Below are positions 18,450-28,561 of a stretch of DNA of 58,419 nt, in pieces. The translations under genes were made by a program, and so were the position numbers. Origin of the DNA: Gammaproteobacteria bacterium (GTDB taxonomy: Bacteria; Pseudomonadota; Gammaproteobacteria; DRLM01); contig DRLM01000120.1 in the NCBI GenBank assembly GCA_011375345.1, positions 1 to 58,419 on the forward strand, in the 5' to 3' direction. Under the pieces are notes generated by a model. That model ran no database searches, was not told the origin of the DNA, and saw only the letters and a program-made list of their open reading frames with translations. Positions within the stretch are counted from its first letter, which is position 1. Each line of letters begins with the position of its first letter.

Positions 18450-19322
18450 ATGCCCTGGCTGCAACTCCACTTTGACACCTCCCGCGACCAGGCCGAAGCC
18501 TTGAGCGCCACCTTGTCCGCGCTGGGGGCGCAAGCCGTTACCCTGGGTGACGCTGCCGATGAAGCCTTGCTGGAGCCGCCGCCCGGTGCTGCGCCGCTTT
18601 GGTCGAAGGTGGTCGTGACCGCCTTGTTTGCTTCCGGCACGCAAGCGGAGGATATCATCGCAAAAGTGGAAGCCTTGCTGGGCCCCGCTCCCCCTTGCCG
18701 TAAAGAACAGCTGGAAGATCAAGCTTGGGAGCGTGCCTGGCTGGAACACTTCCAGCCCATGCGTTTCGGTGAGCGCTTGTGGGTATGTCCGCGGGAACAG
18801 GGCCCAGTCGAGCCGGATGGCGTCAATATCCTGCTCGATCCCGGCCTGGCATTCGGTACCGGCACCCACGCCACCACAGCCCTGTGTCTGAACTGGCTGG
18901 ATGCCCATCCTCCCCGGGGGAAAACCGTCATCGACTATGGCTGTGGCTCCGGCATCCTCGCCATCGCCGCCGCCAGGCTCGGCGCAGCCCAGGTGCGGGC
19001 CGTGGACCACGATTCCCAGGCCCTGCAAGCCACTTGTGACAATGCGCTCGTCAACCGGGTGGCTGAGCGGATTGCCACCCACTCTCCGGCCGATTTCCCC
19101 CACGTCCCTGCGGATCTTCTCTTGGCCAACATCCTCGCCGGACCGTTGATCGAACTGGCGCCCCGTTTTGCCGCGCTGCTTCGCCCTGGCGGTGATATCG
19201 TCTTGTCCGGCATTCTCGCCGAGCAAAAGCAGGCCGTGGTGGACGTCTACCAACTGCACTTTCGGCTGCACCCGCCGGTGGAACAACAAGGGTGGGTGCG
19301 TCTGTGGGGCAAGCGACGATGA
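18450..19322 (+). CDS. prmA: Ribosomal protein L11 methyltransferase
   Basis: PrmA trimethylates lysines and the N terminus of ribosomal protein L11 with SAM. The 290-aa protein has a small N-terminal substrate-binding domain (MPWLQLHFDTSRDQAEALSATLSALGAQAVTL) and a C-terminal methyltransferase domain with LDPGLAFGTGTHATTALCLNWL, VIDYGCGSGILAIAAARLGA (motif I) and LLLANILAGPLIELAP (motif IV). The ATG follows the accC hairpin. The accC-prmA order is common in gammaproteobacteria. Confidence 0.96.
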   Translation: MPWLQLHFDTSRDQAEALSATLSALGAQAVTLGDAADEALLEPPPGAAPLWSKVVVTALFASGTQAEDIIAKVEALLGPAPPCRKEQLEDQAWERAWLEHFQPMRFGERLWVCPREQGPVEPDGVNILLDPGLAFGTGTHATTALCLNWLDAHPPRGKTVIDYGCGSGILAIAAARLGAAQVRAVDHDSQALQATCDNALVNRVAERIATHSPADFPHVPADLLLANILAGPLIELAPRFAALLRPGGDIVLSGILAEQKQAVVDVYQLHFRLHPPVEQQGWVRLWGKRR

Positions 19323-19578
19323 CGGAAGAACCGGGTTGATTTGACCCTGCCCGGCAAAGCCTTCTGCGCGACGACGGCCCTTTCCCGCACCGCCCTGGCC
19401 GTCGCCGACGGCGAAGTGGAAAACATTGAATACGCTTGTTGGTCAGATTCGGCGCGATGGGTGAAATGCTCTGCTGGATGTGATCAGGTCCATACCGTCA
19501 TTTCTCACCCCGCGGGGGCAGCAGCGCGAGGCGGCTGGCCGGCTCCGGGCGGGCCCGGGAGGGGCGCCGCCAACCCAG
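19323..19578. other. Intergenic region between convergent prmA and glucan phosphorylase
   Basis: About 256 bases between two convergent genes. No open frame with coding character and no clear terminator with a T-run is seen on either strand. Confidence 0.4.
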
Positions 19579-22134
19579 TCACACCCAGATCATCAGGCCC
19601 ATCTCAAAGGGATGGCTCAGCAGAGGATGACTGGGATAGGCACGCAGCTTGTAGTACTGCAAGCCCGGCAGCGGCGGGTGCAGATCCAGGCGGAAGACGG
19701 TTTCGCCGTTGCGGGTGCCGGCGGCCTGGAGCCGCTGCACGTCGCGCAGTTCGAAGTGGTTGTTGTGATCGTCCTTGCCCACCAGGCACTCCACGGTGAT
19801 GTCATCGGCCTTGAGGTCGCCCAGGTGTACACCGACTTCGATGTTCAGCGACTGGCCCGCGGTGAGCCGCGTCTGCTGGGGATCGAGGCGCCGCAGGGTG
19901 ACCTTGGGCCAGGCTGCCGCGACGCGTTTTTTCCACGCCGCCAGTTGCTTTGCCGGGGCGCCGCCGTCGCCGCTCAAGCGGCGGCGGGCCTTGGCGGCGG
20001 GGCCGTAGAAGCCGGCCACGTAATCCAGCACCATGCGTTGGGCGTTGAAACGGGGAATCAGTGTTTTCATGGACGCCTTGGCCATTTTCACCCAGCCTTC
20101 GGGGTAGCCGTGGCCGTTGCGGTCGTAGTAGAGGGGGACCACTTCTTTTTCGAGAATATCCAGCAGTTCCCGGGCTTCTTCCTGGTTGCGCTTGTCGTGG
20201 TCGTAGTCGGGCCCGTGGGGGGTGATGGCCCAGCCGTTGTCGCCGGTGTAGCCCTCCCCCCACCAGCCGTCCAGCACGCTCAAGTTGAGCACGCCGTTCA
20301 TGCCGGCTTTCTGGCCGGAGGTGCCGCTGGCTTCCATGGGGTATTCCGGGGTGTTGACCCACACGTCCACCCCGGAGACCAGTTTGCGGCCCAGGGCCAT
20401 GTCGTAGCCTTCCAGCATGATGATCTTGCCTTCAAAACTGGGGTGGCGGCTGTATTCGTGAATGGTTTTGATGAGCTGCTGGCCGGGGATGTCGTGGGGA
20501 TGGGCCTTGCCCGCGAAAATAAAGATCACCGGCCGTTCGGGGTCGTTGATTATGCGCGCCAGCCGCTCCGGGTCGGAGAACAACAGGGTGGCCCGCTTGT
20601 AGGTGGCGAAGCGGCGGGCGAAACCGAGGATGAGCACGTCGGTGTTTTCCGCCGTAAGCTCTCTGGTCAGACGCTTGATCTGTGTGGCGCTTACGCCGTT
20701 GCGGCTGTACTGGTGTACGGCGCGTTCGCGGACGTCTTCCAGCAGCTCGGATTTCAAAGACTGGCGCAGACTCCAGAACGTGTAATCGGGAATCTCGTCC
20801 AGGCGCGACCAGTATGCCTCATTATTGAGTTCATTGCGCCACTCGGCGCCGAAACGCATGTCCAGCAGGCCCAGCCATTCCCGCGCCAGGAAGGTGGGCA
20901 GATGTACCCCGTTGGTGACGTAGGAAATAGGGTTTTCCTCGTGGGGGATTTGCGGCCACACGTAAGCTTCCATGCGTGAGGCCACGCCACCGTGGATACG
21001 GCTCACACCGTTGTGAAAGCGCGAGCCGCGCAGCGCCAGGGCCGTTTGGTTGAAGCCGCCCTCGTTGCCGGGGCTTACCCCCAACTCCAAAAACCTGGGC
21101 ATGTCCAGCTTGAGCTGGGGGATGTAGCCGGCGAAGTATTCGTGCATCAGATGGTGGTCGAAAATGTCGTGGCCCGCCGGCACCGGCGTGTGGGTGGTGA
21201 ACACCGTGCCGCTGGCCACCTGTTCCAGGGCGGAATCGAAATCCGCGCCGGCGGCGGTGAGTTCGCGGCAGCGTTCCAAGACCTGAAAAGCCGCGTGGCC
21301 CTCGTTGATGTGCCACACCGTAGGCGCCATGTTCAGGGCGCGCAGCGCCCGCACCCCGCCGATGCCCAGCACAATCTCCTGCTGAATCCGGGTGTGAATG
21401 TCGCCGCCGTAGAGCTGGTGGGTAATGGCGCGATCGCTGGCGCTGTTTTCCGCCACATCGCTATCCAGCAGGCACAGGGTGATGTGGCCCGCCTTGGCCA
21501 GCCACACTTTCAAGGCCACGCGGCGCTCTGGCATGTCCACATACACGTGCAATTCGCCGCCGCTGGGTGAGGTGGCCGGGGTGGTGGGGAGTGACTCAAA
21601 ATCCGTGGGGCTGTAGTGGGCCACCTGCTGGCCCTGGGCGTCCACCGTCTGAATGAAATAACCCTGGCGGTACAACATGCCCACCGCCACAAAGGGCAGG
21701 GTCAAATCGCTGGCTGCCTTGCAGTGATCCCCCGCCAGGATCCCCAGGCCGCCGGAGTAAATGGGCAGGGATTCGTGCAATCCGAACTCAGCGCAAAAAT
21801 AGGCCACCAAATCGCTTTCGGCGTCCAAATGGGGCGTGATCCCGGGCCGCACACTTTCCTGATGATAGGTGTCGTAGGCAGACAGGGCCCGGTTCATGTC
21901 CTCAATAAAAATACGGTCTTTGGCCGCCGCGTTCAGCCGCTCCTGGGCGATGCGTTTCAACAGCAGCTTCGGGTTATGGCCGCAGCGTTCCCACAAGTCA
22001 GGATCCAAGCGCACAAACAGCCCCCGGATGCGCCGGTCCCAGCTGTACATCAAATCATTGGCCAGCTCCTCCAGGCGCGCCAGGCGCTTGGGAATCTGCG
22101 GTTGTACTTCCAGGCTGAAACGGGTTCCGTTCAT
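19579..22134 (-). CDS. glgP: Alpha-glucan (glycogen) phosphorylase
   Basis: This 851-aa PLP enzyme releases glucose 1-phosphate from alpha-1,4-glucans in the cytoplasm. It has the N-terminal DUF3417-like region (RLARLEELANDLMYSWDRRIRGLFVRLDPDLWERCGHNP), then FCAEFGLHESLPIYSGGLGILAGDHCKAASDL, INEGHAAF, and the PLP-binding region MEASGTSGQKAGMNGVLNLSVLDGWWGEGY. This is the subfamily found in actinobacteria and some proteobacteria, different from E. coli MalP/GlgP. No other glycogen gene is adjacent, so it is an orphan locus. The ATG at 22134 starts NGTRFSLEVQPQIP; the upstream leader of 238 bases before tRNA-Leu should hold its promoter. Confidence 0.95.
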   Translation of the reverse strand: MNGTRFSLEVQPQIPKRLARLEELANDLMYSWDRRIRGLFVRLDPDLWERCGHNPKLLLKRIAQERLNAAAKDRIFIEDMNRALSAYDTYHQESVRPGITPHLDAESDLVAYFCAEFGLHESLPIYSGGLGILAGDHCKAASDLTLPFVAVGMLYRQGYFIQTVDAQGQQVAHYSPTDFESLPTTPATSPSGGELHVYVDMPERRVALKVWLAKAGHITLCLLDSDVAENSASDRAITHQLYGGDIHTRIQQEIVLGIGGVRALRALNMAPTVWHINEGHAAFQVLERCRELTAAGADFDSALEQVASGTVFTTHTPVPAGHDIFDHHLMHEYFAGYIPQLKLDMPRFLELGVSPGNEGGFNQTALALRGSRFHNGVSRIHGGVASRMEAYVWPQIPHEENPISYVTNGVHLPTFLAREWLGLLDMRFGAEWRNELNNEAYWSRLDEIPDYTFWSLRQSLKSELLEDVRERAVHQYSRNGVSATQIKRLTRELTAENTDVLILGFARRFATYKRATLLFSDPERLARIINDPERPVIFIFAGKAHPHDIPGQQLIKTIHEYSRHPSFEGKIIMLEGYDMALGRKLVSGVDVWVNTPEYPMEASGTSGQKAGMNGVLNLSVLDGWWGEGYTGDNGWAITPHGPDYDHDKRNQEEARELLDILEKEVVPLYYDRNGHGYPEGWVKMAKASMKTLIPRFNAQRMVLDYVAGFYGPAAKARRRLSGDGGAPAKQLAAWKKRVAAAWPKVTLRRLDPQQTRLTAGQSLNIEVGVHLGDLKADDITVECLVGKDDHNNHFELRDVQRLQAAGTRNGETVFRLDLHPPLPGLQYYKLRAYPSHPLLSHPFEMGLMIWV

Positions 22135-22372
22135 GGTGCGAGTCCTACCTTATGAAACGACAAGGGTCCGGGAATTGACGATCAGAGAAGGTCCAGCCCT
22201 CCATCAGCAATTCACGTGCCACGACACTGCATCCACCCCTGGGGGTGCCGCAGGTCGTCAGTTCTTCTTGAGCGAGCGAACGATTTAACGAGAGACGGTG
22301 CGTCCGAAGTTTAATGTTCTTCTTGATTGCCCATCGCCGTCGCGACGGGTAGCACTGCTTTAGCCAAAATTA

Positions 22373-22459
22373 TGGTGCCGGGAGAGAGACTCGAACTCTC
22401 ACGAGGTTTCCCTCACCAGATTTTGAGTCTGGCGCGTCTACCAGTTCCGCCATCCCGGC
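22373..22459 (-). tRNA. leuX: tRNA-Leu (anticodon CAA)
   Basis: The minus strand reads GCCGGGATGGCGGAACTGG at the 5' end and GAGTTCGAGTCTCTCTCCCG with CCA encoded at the 3' end. The acceptor arms GCCGGGA and TCCCGGC pair perfectly. The anticodon stem CCAGA/TCTGG encloses loop CTCAAAA, giving anticodon CAA for UUG codons. The long variable arm TGAGGGAAACCTCG is typical of class II tRNAs, so leucine is secure. Confidence 0.96.
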
Positions 22460-22676
22460 GCCAAGCGGCGTAGTATAGCCGTTTCTCGCCGGTGGGCAAG
22501 GGGATGTCGCGGGGGAGGAGTTTGAACCGCAACGGATGTGAAGAAGCTCGATTGAGCCCCGTACAAGGCCGTGTCTCGCAACGCCCTCGCTTTGACATTC
22601 ATGCCGCCTGGCGGTCGTTCCGGCGCGCAAGGCGGGCTTTGCGCTTGGACCTGCCGAATTGCTACCATCGCGCGCC

Positions 22677-23720
22677 ATGCGGCGCCGTGATTTTTTCTAC
22701 GATCTTCCCCCTCACTTGATCGCCCAGCATCCGGGTGAGCAGCGCAGCGCCAGCCGCCTGCTGTGTCTGGACGGGGCCGGCGGAGCGGTGCAGGACCGCA
22801 GGTTCTACGAGCTGCCCCGGCTGCTGCGGCCGGGTGATTTGCTGGTGCTGAACGATACGCGGGTGGTGCCGGCGCGTCTCAGGGGGGTGAAAGACAGTGG
22901 TGGCAAGGTCGAGGTGCTGGTGGAACGCCTGTTGGACGGGCACCGGCTGCTGGTCCAGGTGCGGGCCAGCAAGGCGCCCGGGCCCGGCACGCGATTGCAC
23001 TTGTCCGGAGGCGCTGTGGAAGCTGAAGTGACCGGCCGCGACGAAGACATGTTCGTGTTGCGCGTGTTGGGTGACACGCCATTGCCGGATCTGTTGGAGC
23101 AATACGGTGAAATACCCCTGCCGCCTTACATCGGGCGGGCGGGCGCGGCGGAAGACCGCCAGCGGTATCAGACGGTGTTCGCCCGCGAACCCGGCGCCGT
23201 GGCCGCGCCCACGGCGGGTTTGCATTTTGACGATGCCTTGTTGAACAGTCTGCGCGCCATGGGGGTTGATACGGCCTTCGTGACCTTGCACGTGGGCGCC
23301 GGCACTTTTCAGCCCCTGCGGGTGGAGGATGTTTCCCGGCACCGCATGCATGCCGAGCGCGTGACCGTGAGCGCGGCGGTGTGCCGCGCCGTCGCCCGAA
23401 CCCGTGCCCGCGGCGGCCGGGTGATTGCCGTGGGCACCACGGTCGTCCGCAGCCTGGAAACCGCCGCCCGTGATGGCGTGCTCCAACCCTTCGGGGGCGA
23501 GACCCGCTTGTTCATCTACCCCGGCTTTCGCTTTCAGGTGGTGGATGCCCTGATCACCAATTTCCATCTGCCGGAATCCACTTTGCTGATGCTGGTATGC
23601 GCCTTTGCCGGGCGCGGGCCGGTGTTGCAGGCCTACCGCCATGCGGTGGCGCAGGGGTACCGCTTTTTCAGCTATGGGGACGCGATGCTGGTGACGCCGG
23701 GCCGGGCGGCCGGGTCTTGA
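22677..23720 (+). CDS. queA: S-adenosylmethionine:tRNA ribosyltransferase-isomerase
   Basis: QueA transfers and isomerises the ribosyl part of SAM to preQ1 in tRNA, giving epoxyqueuosine. The 347-aa protein begins [31 protein letters not shown], has [73 protein letters not shown] and [19 protein letters not shown], all diagnostic. The ATG at 22677 fits the family start; the in-frame ATG six codons upstream is less likely. It is followed by tgt, the queuosine partner. Confidence 0.97.
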   Translation: MRRRDFFYDLPPHLIAQHPGEQRSASRLLCLDGAGGAVQDRRFYELPRLLRPGDLLVLNDTRVVPARLRGVKDSGGKVEVLVERLLDGHRLLVQVRASKAPGPGTRLHLSGGAVEAEVTGRDEDMFVLRVLGDTPLPDLLEQYGEIPLPPYIGRAGAAEDRQRYQTVFAREPGAVAAPTAGLHFDDALLNSLRAMGVDTAFVTLHVGAGTFQPLRVEDVSRHRMHAERVTVSAAVCRAVARTRARGGRVIAVGTTVVRSLETAARDGVLQPFGGETRLFIYPGFRFQVVDALITNFHLPESTLLMLVCAFAGRGPVLQAYRHAVAQGYRFFSYGDAMLVTPGRAAGS

Positions 23721-23898
23721 AGGGTGCGGGTTTGTTATGCCCGGCCCGATTTTCATATACTGGCGCAGCAACAGAATATACGTTGCCAAGGGCGCGGTAC
23801 GCCTGAAATCCCGGAGTTGTCCGGGACGCGGGGCGCCGGAATCAGATCATCAGCGATCCGGGGGGGGCGACCGGAGGCCGCCACGGCTGTTTTTGTGA

Positions 23899-25128
<1,230 letters not shown>

Positions 25129-25156
25129 TACCGGCCTTTCGCGTCCCGGAGGGGAA

Positions 25157-25178
25157 AGCGCGCGCCGCGGCGCGCGCT
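25157..25178. repeat. 22-bp perfect GC palindrome before yajC
   Basis: A perfect palindrome with half-site AGCGCGCGCCG lies in the 121-base gap between tgt and yajC, after a GGAGGGGAAA stretch. It would form a strong RNA stem in the leader of the yajC-secDF mRNA. No T-run follows. Function unknown; it may stop tgt read-through or act as a structural insulator. Confidence 0.6.
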
Positions 25179-25249
25179 GCGGATGCGGAAGCGGTCCGGC
25201 GCTGCCTGGGCCGAGGGATTTGGGACTGCATAAATCAAAGGTAAACGCC

Positions 25250-25684
25250 ATGAACTTTTTCATCTCCAACGCCTGGGCCCAAGACGCCCCCGCCGCCGCG
25301 CCGCCGGAACCCGGCCTGATGGGTTTTGTGCCGCTGATCATCATATTTGTGCTGTTTTACTTTTTGCTGATCCGGCCGCAGATGAAGCGCGCCAAGGAGC
25401 ACCGCAAAATGGTGGAAGCCCTGTCCAAGGGTGACGAAGTGGTGAGCAACGGGGGCTTGCTGGGGCGGATCACGGCCGTGGATGACAACTTTGTCACCAT
25501 GGAAGTGGCCGATGGCGTGCGCGTGAAAATCCAGCGCAACATGATCGCCTCCGTCATGCCCAGGGGCACTGTCAAGAGCATCGGCAAGGAAGGTGGCAAG
25601 GGCAAAGGCAAAGCCAAAGGGAAGGAAGCCCCCGCCGCCGAAGAAACGCCGGCTTTGGAAGAGAAAAAACAAGAGGAAAAATAA
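25250..25684 (+). CDS. yajC: Preprotein translocase subunit YajC
   Basis: YajC is a small single-span membrane partner of SecDF and YidC. The 144-aa protein has a short N-terminal segment with NAWAQDAPAAAPP, a membrane span GFVPLIIIFVLFYFLLIRPQMKRAKEH and the conserved MVEALSKGDEVVSNGGLLGRITAVDDNFVTMEVADGVRVKIQRNMIASVMP. It is about 30 residues longer than E. coli YajC because of a Lys/Gly/Glu-rich tail (GKEGGKGKGKAKGKEA...). The ATG at 25250 is the first Met before the conserved part. It is followed 39 bases later by secD. Confidence 0.96.
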   Translation: MNFFISNAWAQDAPAAAPPEPGLMGFVPLIIIFVLFYFLLIRPQMKRAKEHRKMVEALSKGDEVVSNGGLLGRITAVDDNFVTMEVADGVRVKIQRNMIASVMPRGTVKSIGKEGGKGKGKAKGKEAPAAEETPALEEKKQEEK

Positions 25685-25723
25685 GCCTCCCGCAACGGAG
25701 TCGCTTTTGCGGACTGAGCCTTC

Positions 25724-27577
25724 ATGAACAAATACCCGCTTTGGAAACAGTTGCTGATCGCATTCGTGCTGCTGATCGGCGTGATTTACGCCCTGCCGAA
25801 TTTATACGGCGACGACCCCGCCCTGCAAATTTCTTCCAGCCGCGGTGCCGAGGTGAACAGCGCTACGGAAGGGCGGGTGCGGGTGGTGTTGCAGGAGGCG
25901 GGAGTGCCTGTCAAAGGCACCGAGCTGGCCGCCGGGCGTCTGCTGGTGCGCTTCAACAACACCGAGGACCAGCTCAAGGCCCAGGGTCTGGTCAAGCGTG
26001 AGTTGGGGGACGACTACTTCGTCGCCCTCAACCTGGCTCCCACCACGCCATCGTGGCTGCGGGCCATCAACGCCCTGCCCATGTATCTGGGCCTGGATTT
26101 GCGCGGTGGCGTTCATTTCCTCATGGAGGTGGACATGGAGGCGGTGACGGATCAGACCCTGGAGCGCTACGTGGGTGATTTTCGCGCCGCCTTGCGGGAA
26201 GAGAAACTGCGTTATCTTTCCGTGCGCCGCGAGGGCGAAAAGCTGGAAGTCAAATTCCGCAGCCGGGAGGAGCGGGACGCCGCCCGGGTGGTGTTGCGCA
26301 AGGCCTTTCCCGAGCTGGTGCTGAGTGAGGCGGATGAGGACGGGGCGTTCCTGGTCCGGGCGGTCATGAGCGAAAAAGAACAACAGGAAGCCCGCAACTT
26401 CGCCGTGCAGCAAAACATCACCGCCTTGCGCAACCGGGTCAACGAGCTGGGCGTGGCCGAGCCGGTGATCCAGCGCCAGGGCCAAAACCGCATCGTGGTC
26501 CAGCTCCCCGGCGTGCAGGACACCGCCCGCGCCAAGGAAATACTCGGTGCCACCGCCACCTTGGAGTTCCGCATGGTGGACGAGAAGCACGAGGCCGCCG
26601 CGGCGGCCGCCGGGCGGGTGCCGGCCGGCTCCCGCCTCTATCGCACCCGCCAGGGCCAGCCGGTCCTGCTGCAAAGGCGCGTCATCATCACCGGCGATTC
26701 CATCACCGATGCCGCGGCGACTATCGATCAGCGCGATGGCAGCCCGGCGGTGAGCATCACCCTGGACGGCAAGGGGGCGCGTTCCATGCATAATGTCAGT
26801 CGTGAAAACGTGGGCAAACTCATGGCCGTGGTGTTCATCGAAACCAAAACAGAGACCCGCTGGGAAGGCGACAAGCCCGTCAAGGTCAAGAAGAAAGTCG
26901 AAGAAGTCATCAATCAGGCAGTGATCCGTGAGGCCCTGGGCAAACGCTTCCAGATCACCGGGCTGGACAGCCCTGATGAAGCGCGCGATCTGGCGCTGCT
27001 GCTGCGTGCCGGTGCCCTGGCCGCGCCGGTGGACATCGTCGAAGAGCGCACCGTCGGTCCCAGCCTGGGACAAGACAATATCGATCAGGGGCGTATGGCC
27101 GTCATCGTCGGGTTCCTCGTGGTGGTGGTGTTCATGGCGGTGTATTACCGGATCTTCGGCGTGGTGGCCGGCGTGGCGCTGGTGTTCAACCTGATACTGA
27201 TTATTGCAGTCCTGTCCATGTTGCAGGCCACCCTGACTCTGCCCGGCATCGCCGGCATCGTGCTGACCGTTGGCATGGCGGTGGACGCCAATGTGCTCAT
27301 CTTTGAGCGCATACGGGAGGAAATACGGGCGGGTAATTCACCCCAGGCCAGCATCCATTCCGGTTATCAACGCGCCCTGTCCACCATTGCCGATGCCAAC
27401 ATCACCACCTTGATCGCTGCCGCGATCCTGTTCATGTTCGGCACCGGTCCCATCAAAGGCTTCGCCGTGACCTTGTGCATAGGCATCATCACGTCCATGT
27501 TCACGGCCATCATGGTGAGCCGGGCCATGATCAACCTCATTTACGGTGGCAAACGGGTCGCCAGGCTGGCGATCTAG
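25724..27577 (+). CDS. secD: Protein translocase subunit SecD
   Basis: SecD with SecF uses the proton gradient to pull proteins through SecYEG. The 617-aa protein has an N-terminal membrane helix (KQLLIAFVLLIGVIYALPNLYGDDP), a large periplasmic region with YLGLDLRGGVHFLMEVD and ALRNRVNELGVAEPVIQRQGQNRIVVQLPGVQD, and a C-terminal set of helices with TVGMAVDANVLIFERIREE and GFAVTLCIGIITSMFTAIMVSR. Length equals the E. coli protein (615). secF follows after 12 bases. Confidence 0.98.
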   Translation: MNKYPLWKQLLIAFVLLIGVIYALPNLYGDDPALQISSSRGAEVNSATEGRVRVVLQEAGVPVKGTELAAGRLLVRFNNTEDQLKAQGLVKRELGDDYFVALNLAPTTPSWLRAINALPMYLGLDLRGGVHFLMEVDMEAVTDQTLERYVGDFRAALREEKLRYLSVRREGEKLEVKFRSREERDAARVVLRKAFPELVLSEADEDGAFLVRAVMSEKEQQEARNFAVQQNITALRNRVNELGVAEPVIQRQGQNRIVVQLPGVQDTARAKEILGATATLEFRMVDEKHEAAAAAAGRVPAGSRLYRTRQGQPVLLQRRVIITGDSITDAAATIDQRDGSPAVSITLDGKGARSMHNVSRENVGKLMAVVFIETKTETRWEGDKPVKVKKKVEEVINQAVIREALGKRFQITGLDSPDEARDLALLLRAGALAAPVDIVEERTVGPSLGQDNIDQGRMAVIVGFLVVVVFMAVYYRIFGVVAGVALVFNLILIIAVLSMLQATLTLPGIAGIVLTVGMAVDANVLIFERIREEIRAGNSPQASIHSGYQRALSTIADANITTLIAAAILFMFGTGPIKGFAVTLCIGIITSMFTAIMVSRAMINLIYGGKRVARLAI

Positions 27578-27589
27578 GCGGACAGTCCC

Positions 27590-28522
27590 ATGCAGCTTAT
27601 CAAACAACCGCTCAATATTGATTTTATGGGCCGGCGCAGGCTGGCCTTGTATGTGTCCGCCGCGCTGTTGGTGGTTTCCGTGCTGGCGCTGGCCCTTCGT
27701 GGCCTGGAGCTGGGCATTGATTTTACCGGTGGCACGCTGATTGAAGTGGGCTATCCGCAGGCGGTTGAGTTGGAGAGCGTGCGCGAGGCCCTGAAAGACG
27801 CCGGGTTCAAGGATGCCGTCGTGCAGCATTTCGGCACCTCGCAGGACGTGCTGGTGCGCTTGGTGCCCCGGGAAGGCCTGTCCAGCGCTGATATCAGCAC
27901 TGACGTCCTGCGCGCGCTGAAAGGCACCGGTGAGCCGTCCATGCGGCGGGTGGAATTCGTCGGTCCCCAGGTGGGCGACGAACTCACCGAGCAAGGTGGT
28001 CTGGCCATGTTGGGTGCTTTGTTCGGTATTCTGATTTATGTGATGTTTCGTTTTGAATGGCGTTTTGCCGTGGGCTCCGTGGCGGCACTGGGGCATGATG
28101 TGTTGATTGTGCTGGGCATCTTCGCCCTGTTTGGTTTCGAGTTTGACTTGACGGTGCTGGCCGCCGTGCTGGCGGTGATCGGCTATTCGCTCAACGATAC
28201 CATTGTGGTGTTCGACCGCATCCGGGAAAATTTCCGCAAAATACGCAAAGGGTCGCCGGAGCAGGTGACCAACACCTCCGTCAATCAAACCTTGGCGCGT
28301 ACCCTGATGACCTCCTTCACCACCTTGCTGGTGTTGTTCGCGCTGTTTCTGCTGGGCGGTGAGGTGATCCACAACTTCGCCCTGGCGCTGATCCTTGGTA
28401 TTGTGGTGGGCACCTACTCGTCGATTTATGTCGCCAGCAGCGCGGCCCTGGCGTTGGGGATCAGCAAGGCCGATCTCATGCCGGTGAAAAAAGAAGGCGC
28501 CGATTTGGACGGCAGGCCCTGA
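27590..28522 (+). CDS. secF: Protein translocase subunit SecF
   Basis: This 310-aa partner of SecD begins IDFMGRRRLALYVSAALLVVSVLALALRGLELGIDFTGGTLIEV, a first helix and the conserved DFTGGT, and later has VLAVIGYSLNDTIVVFDRIREN with TLARTLMTSFTTLLVLFALFLLGGEVIHNFALALILGIVVGTYSSIYVAS, the proton-relay helices. Length is normal (E. coli 323). It ends the yajC-secD-secF run; the next gene is convergent and only 39 bases away. Confidence 0.98.
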   Translation: MQLIKQPLNIDFMGRRRLALYVSAALLVVSVLALALRGLELGIDFTGGTLIEVGYPQAVELESVREALKDAGFKDAVVQHFGTSQDVLVRLVPREGLSSADISTDVLRALKGTGEPSMRRVEFVGPQVGDELTEQGGLAMLGALFGILIYVMFRFEWRFAVGSVAALGHDVLIVLGIFALFGFEFDLTVLAAVLAVIGYSLNDTIVVFDRIRENFRKIRKGSPEQVTNTSVNQTLARTLMTSFTTLLVLFALFLLGGEVIHNFALALILGIVVGTYSSIYVASSAALALGISKADLMPVKKEGADLDGRP

Positions 28523-28561
28523 TCCAGATTGGAGCGGTACGGGTCGGTCTTCCCCGCAGGC

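Noticed and set aside
22337-22348. CCGTCGCGACGG palindrome after tRNA-Leu
   Set aside because: Short, no T-run; could be chance in GC-rich DNA.
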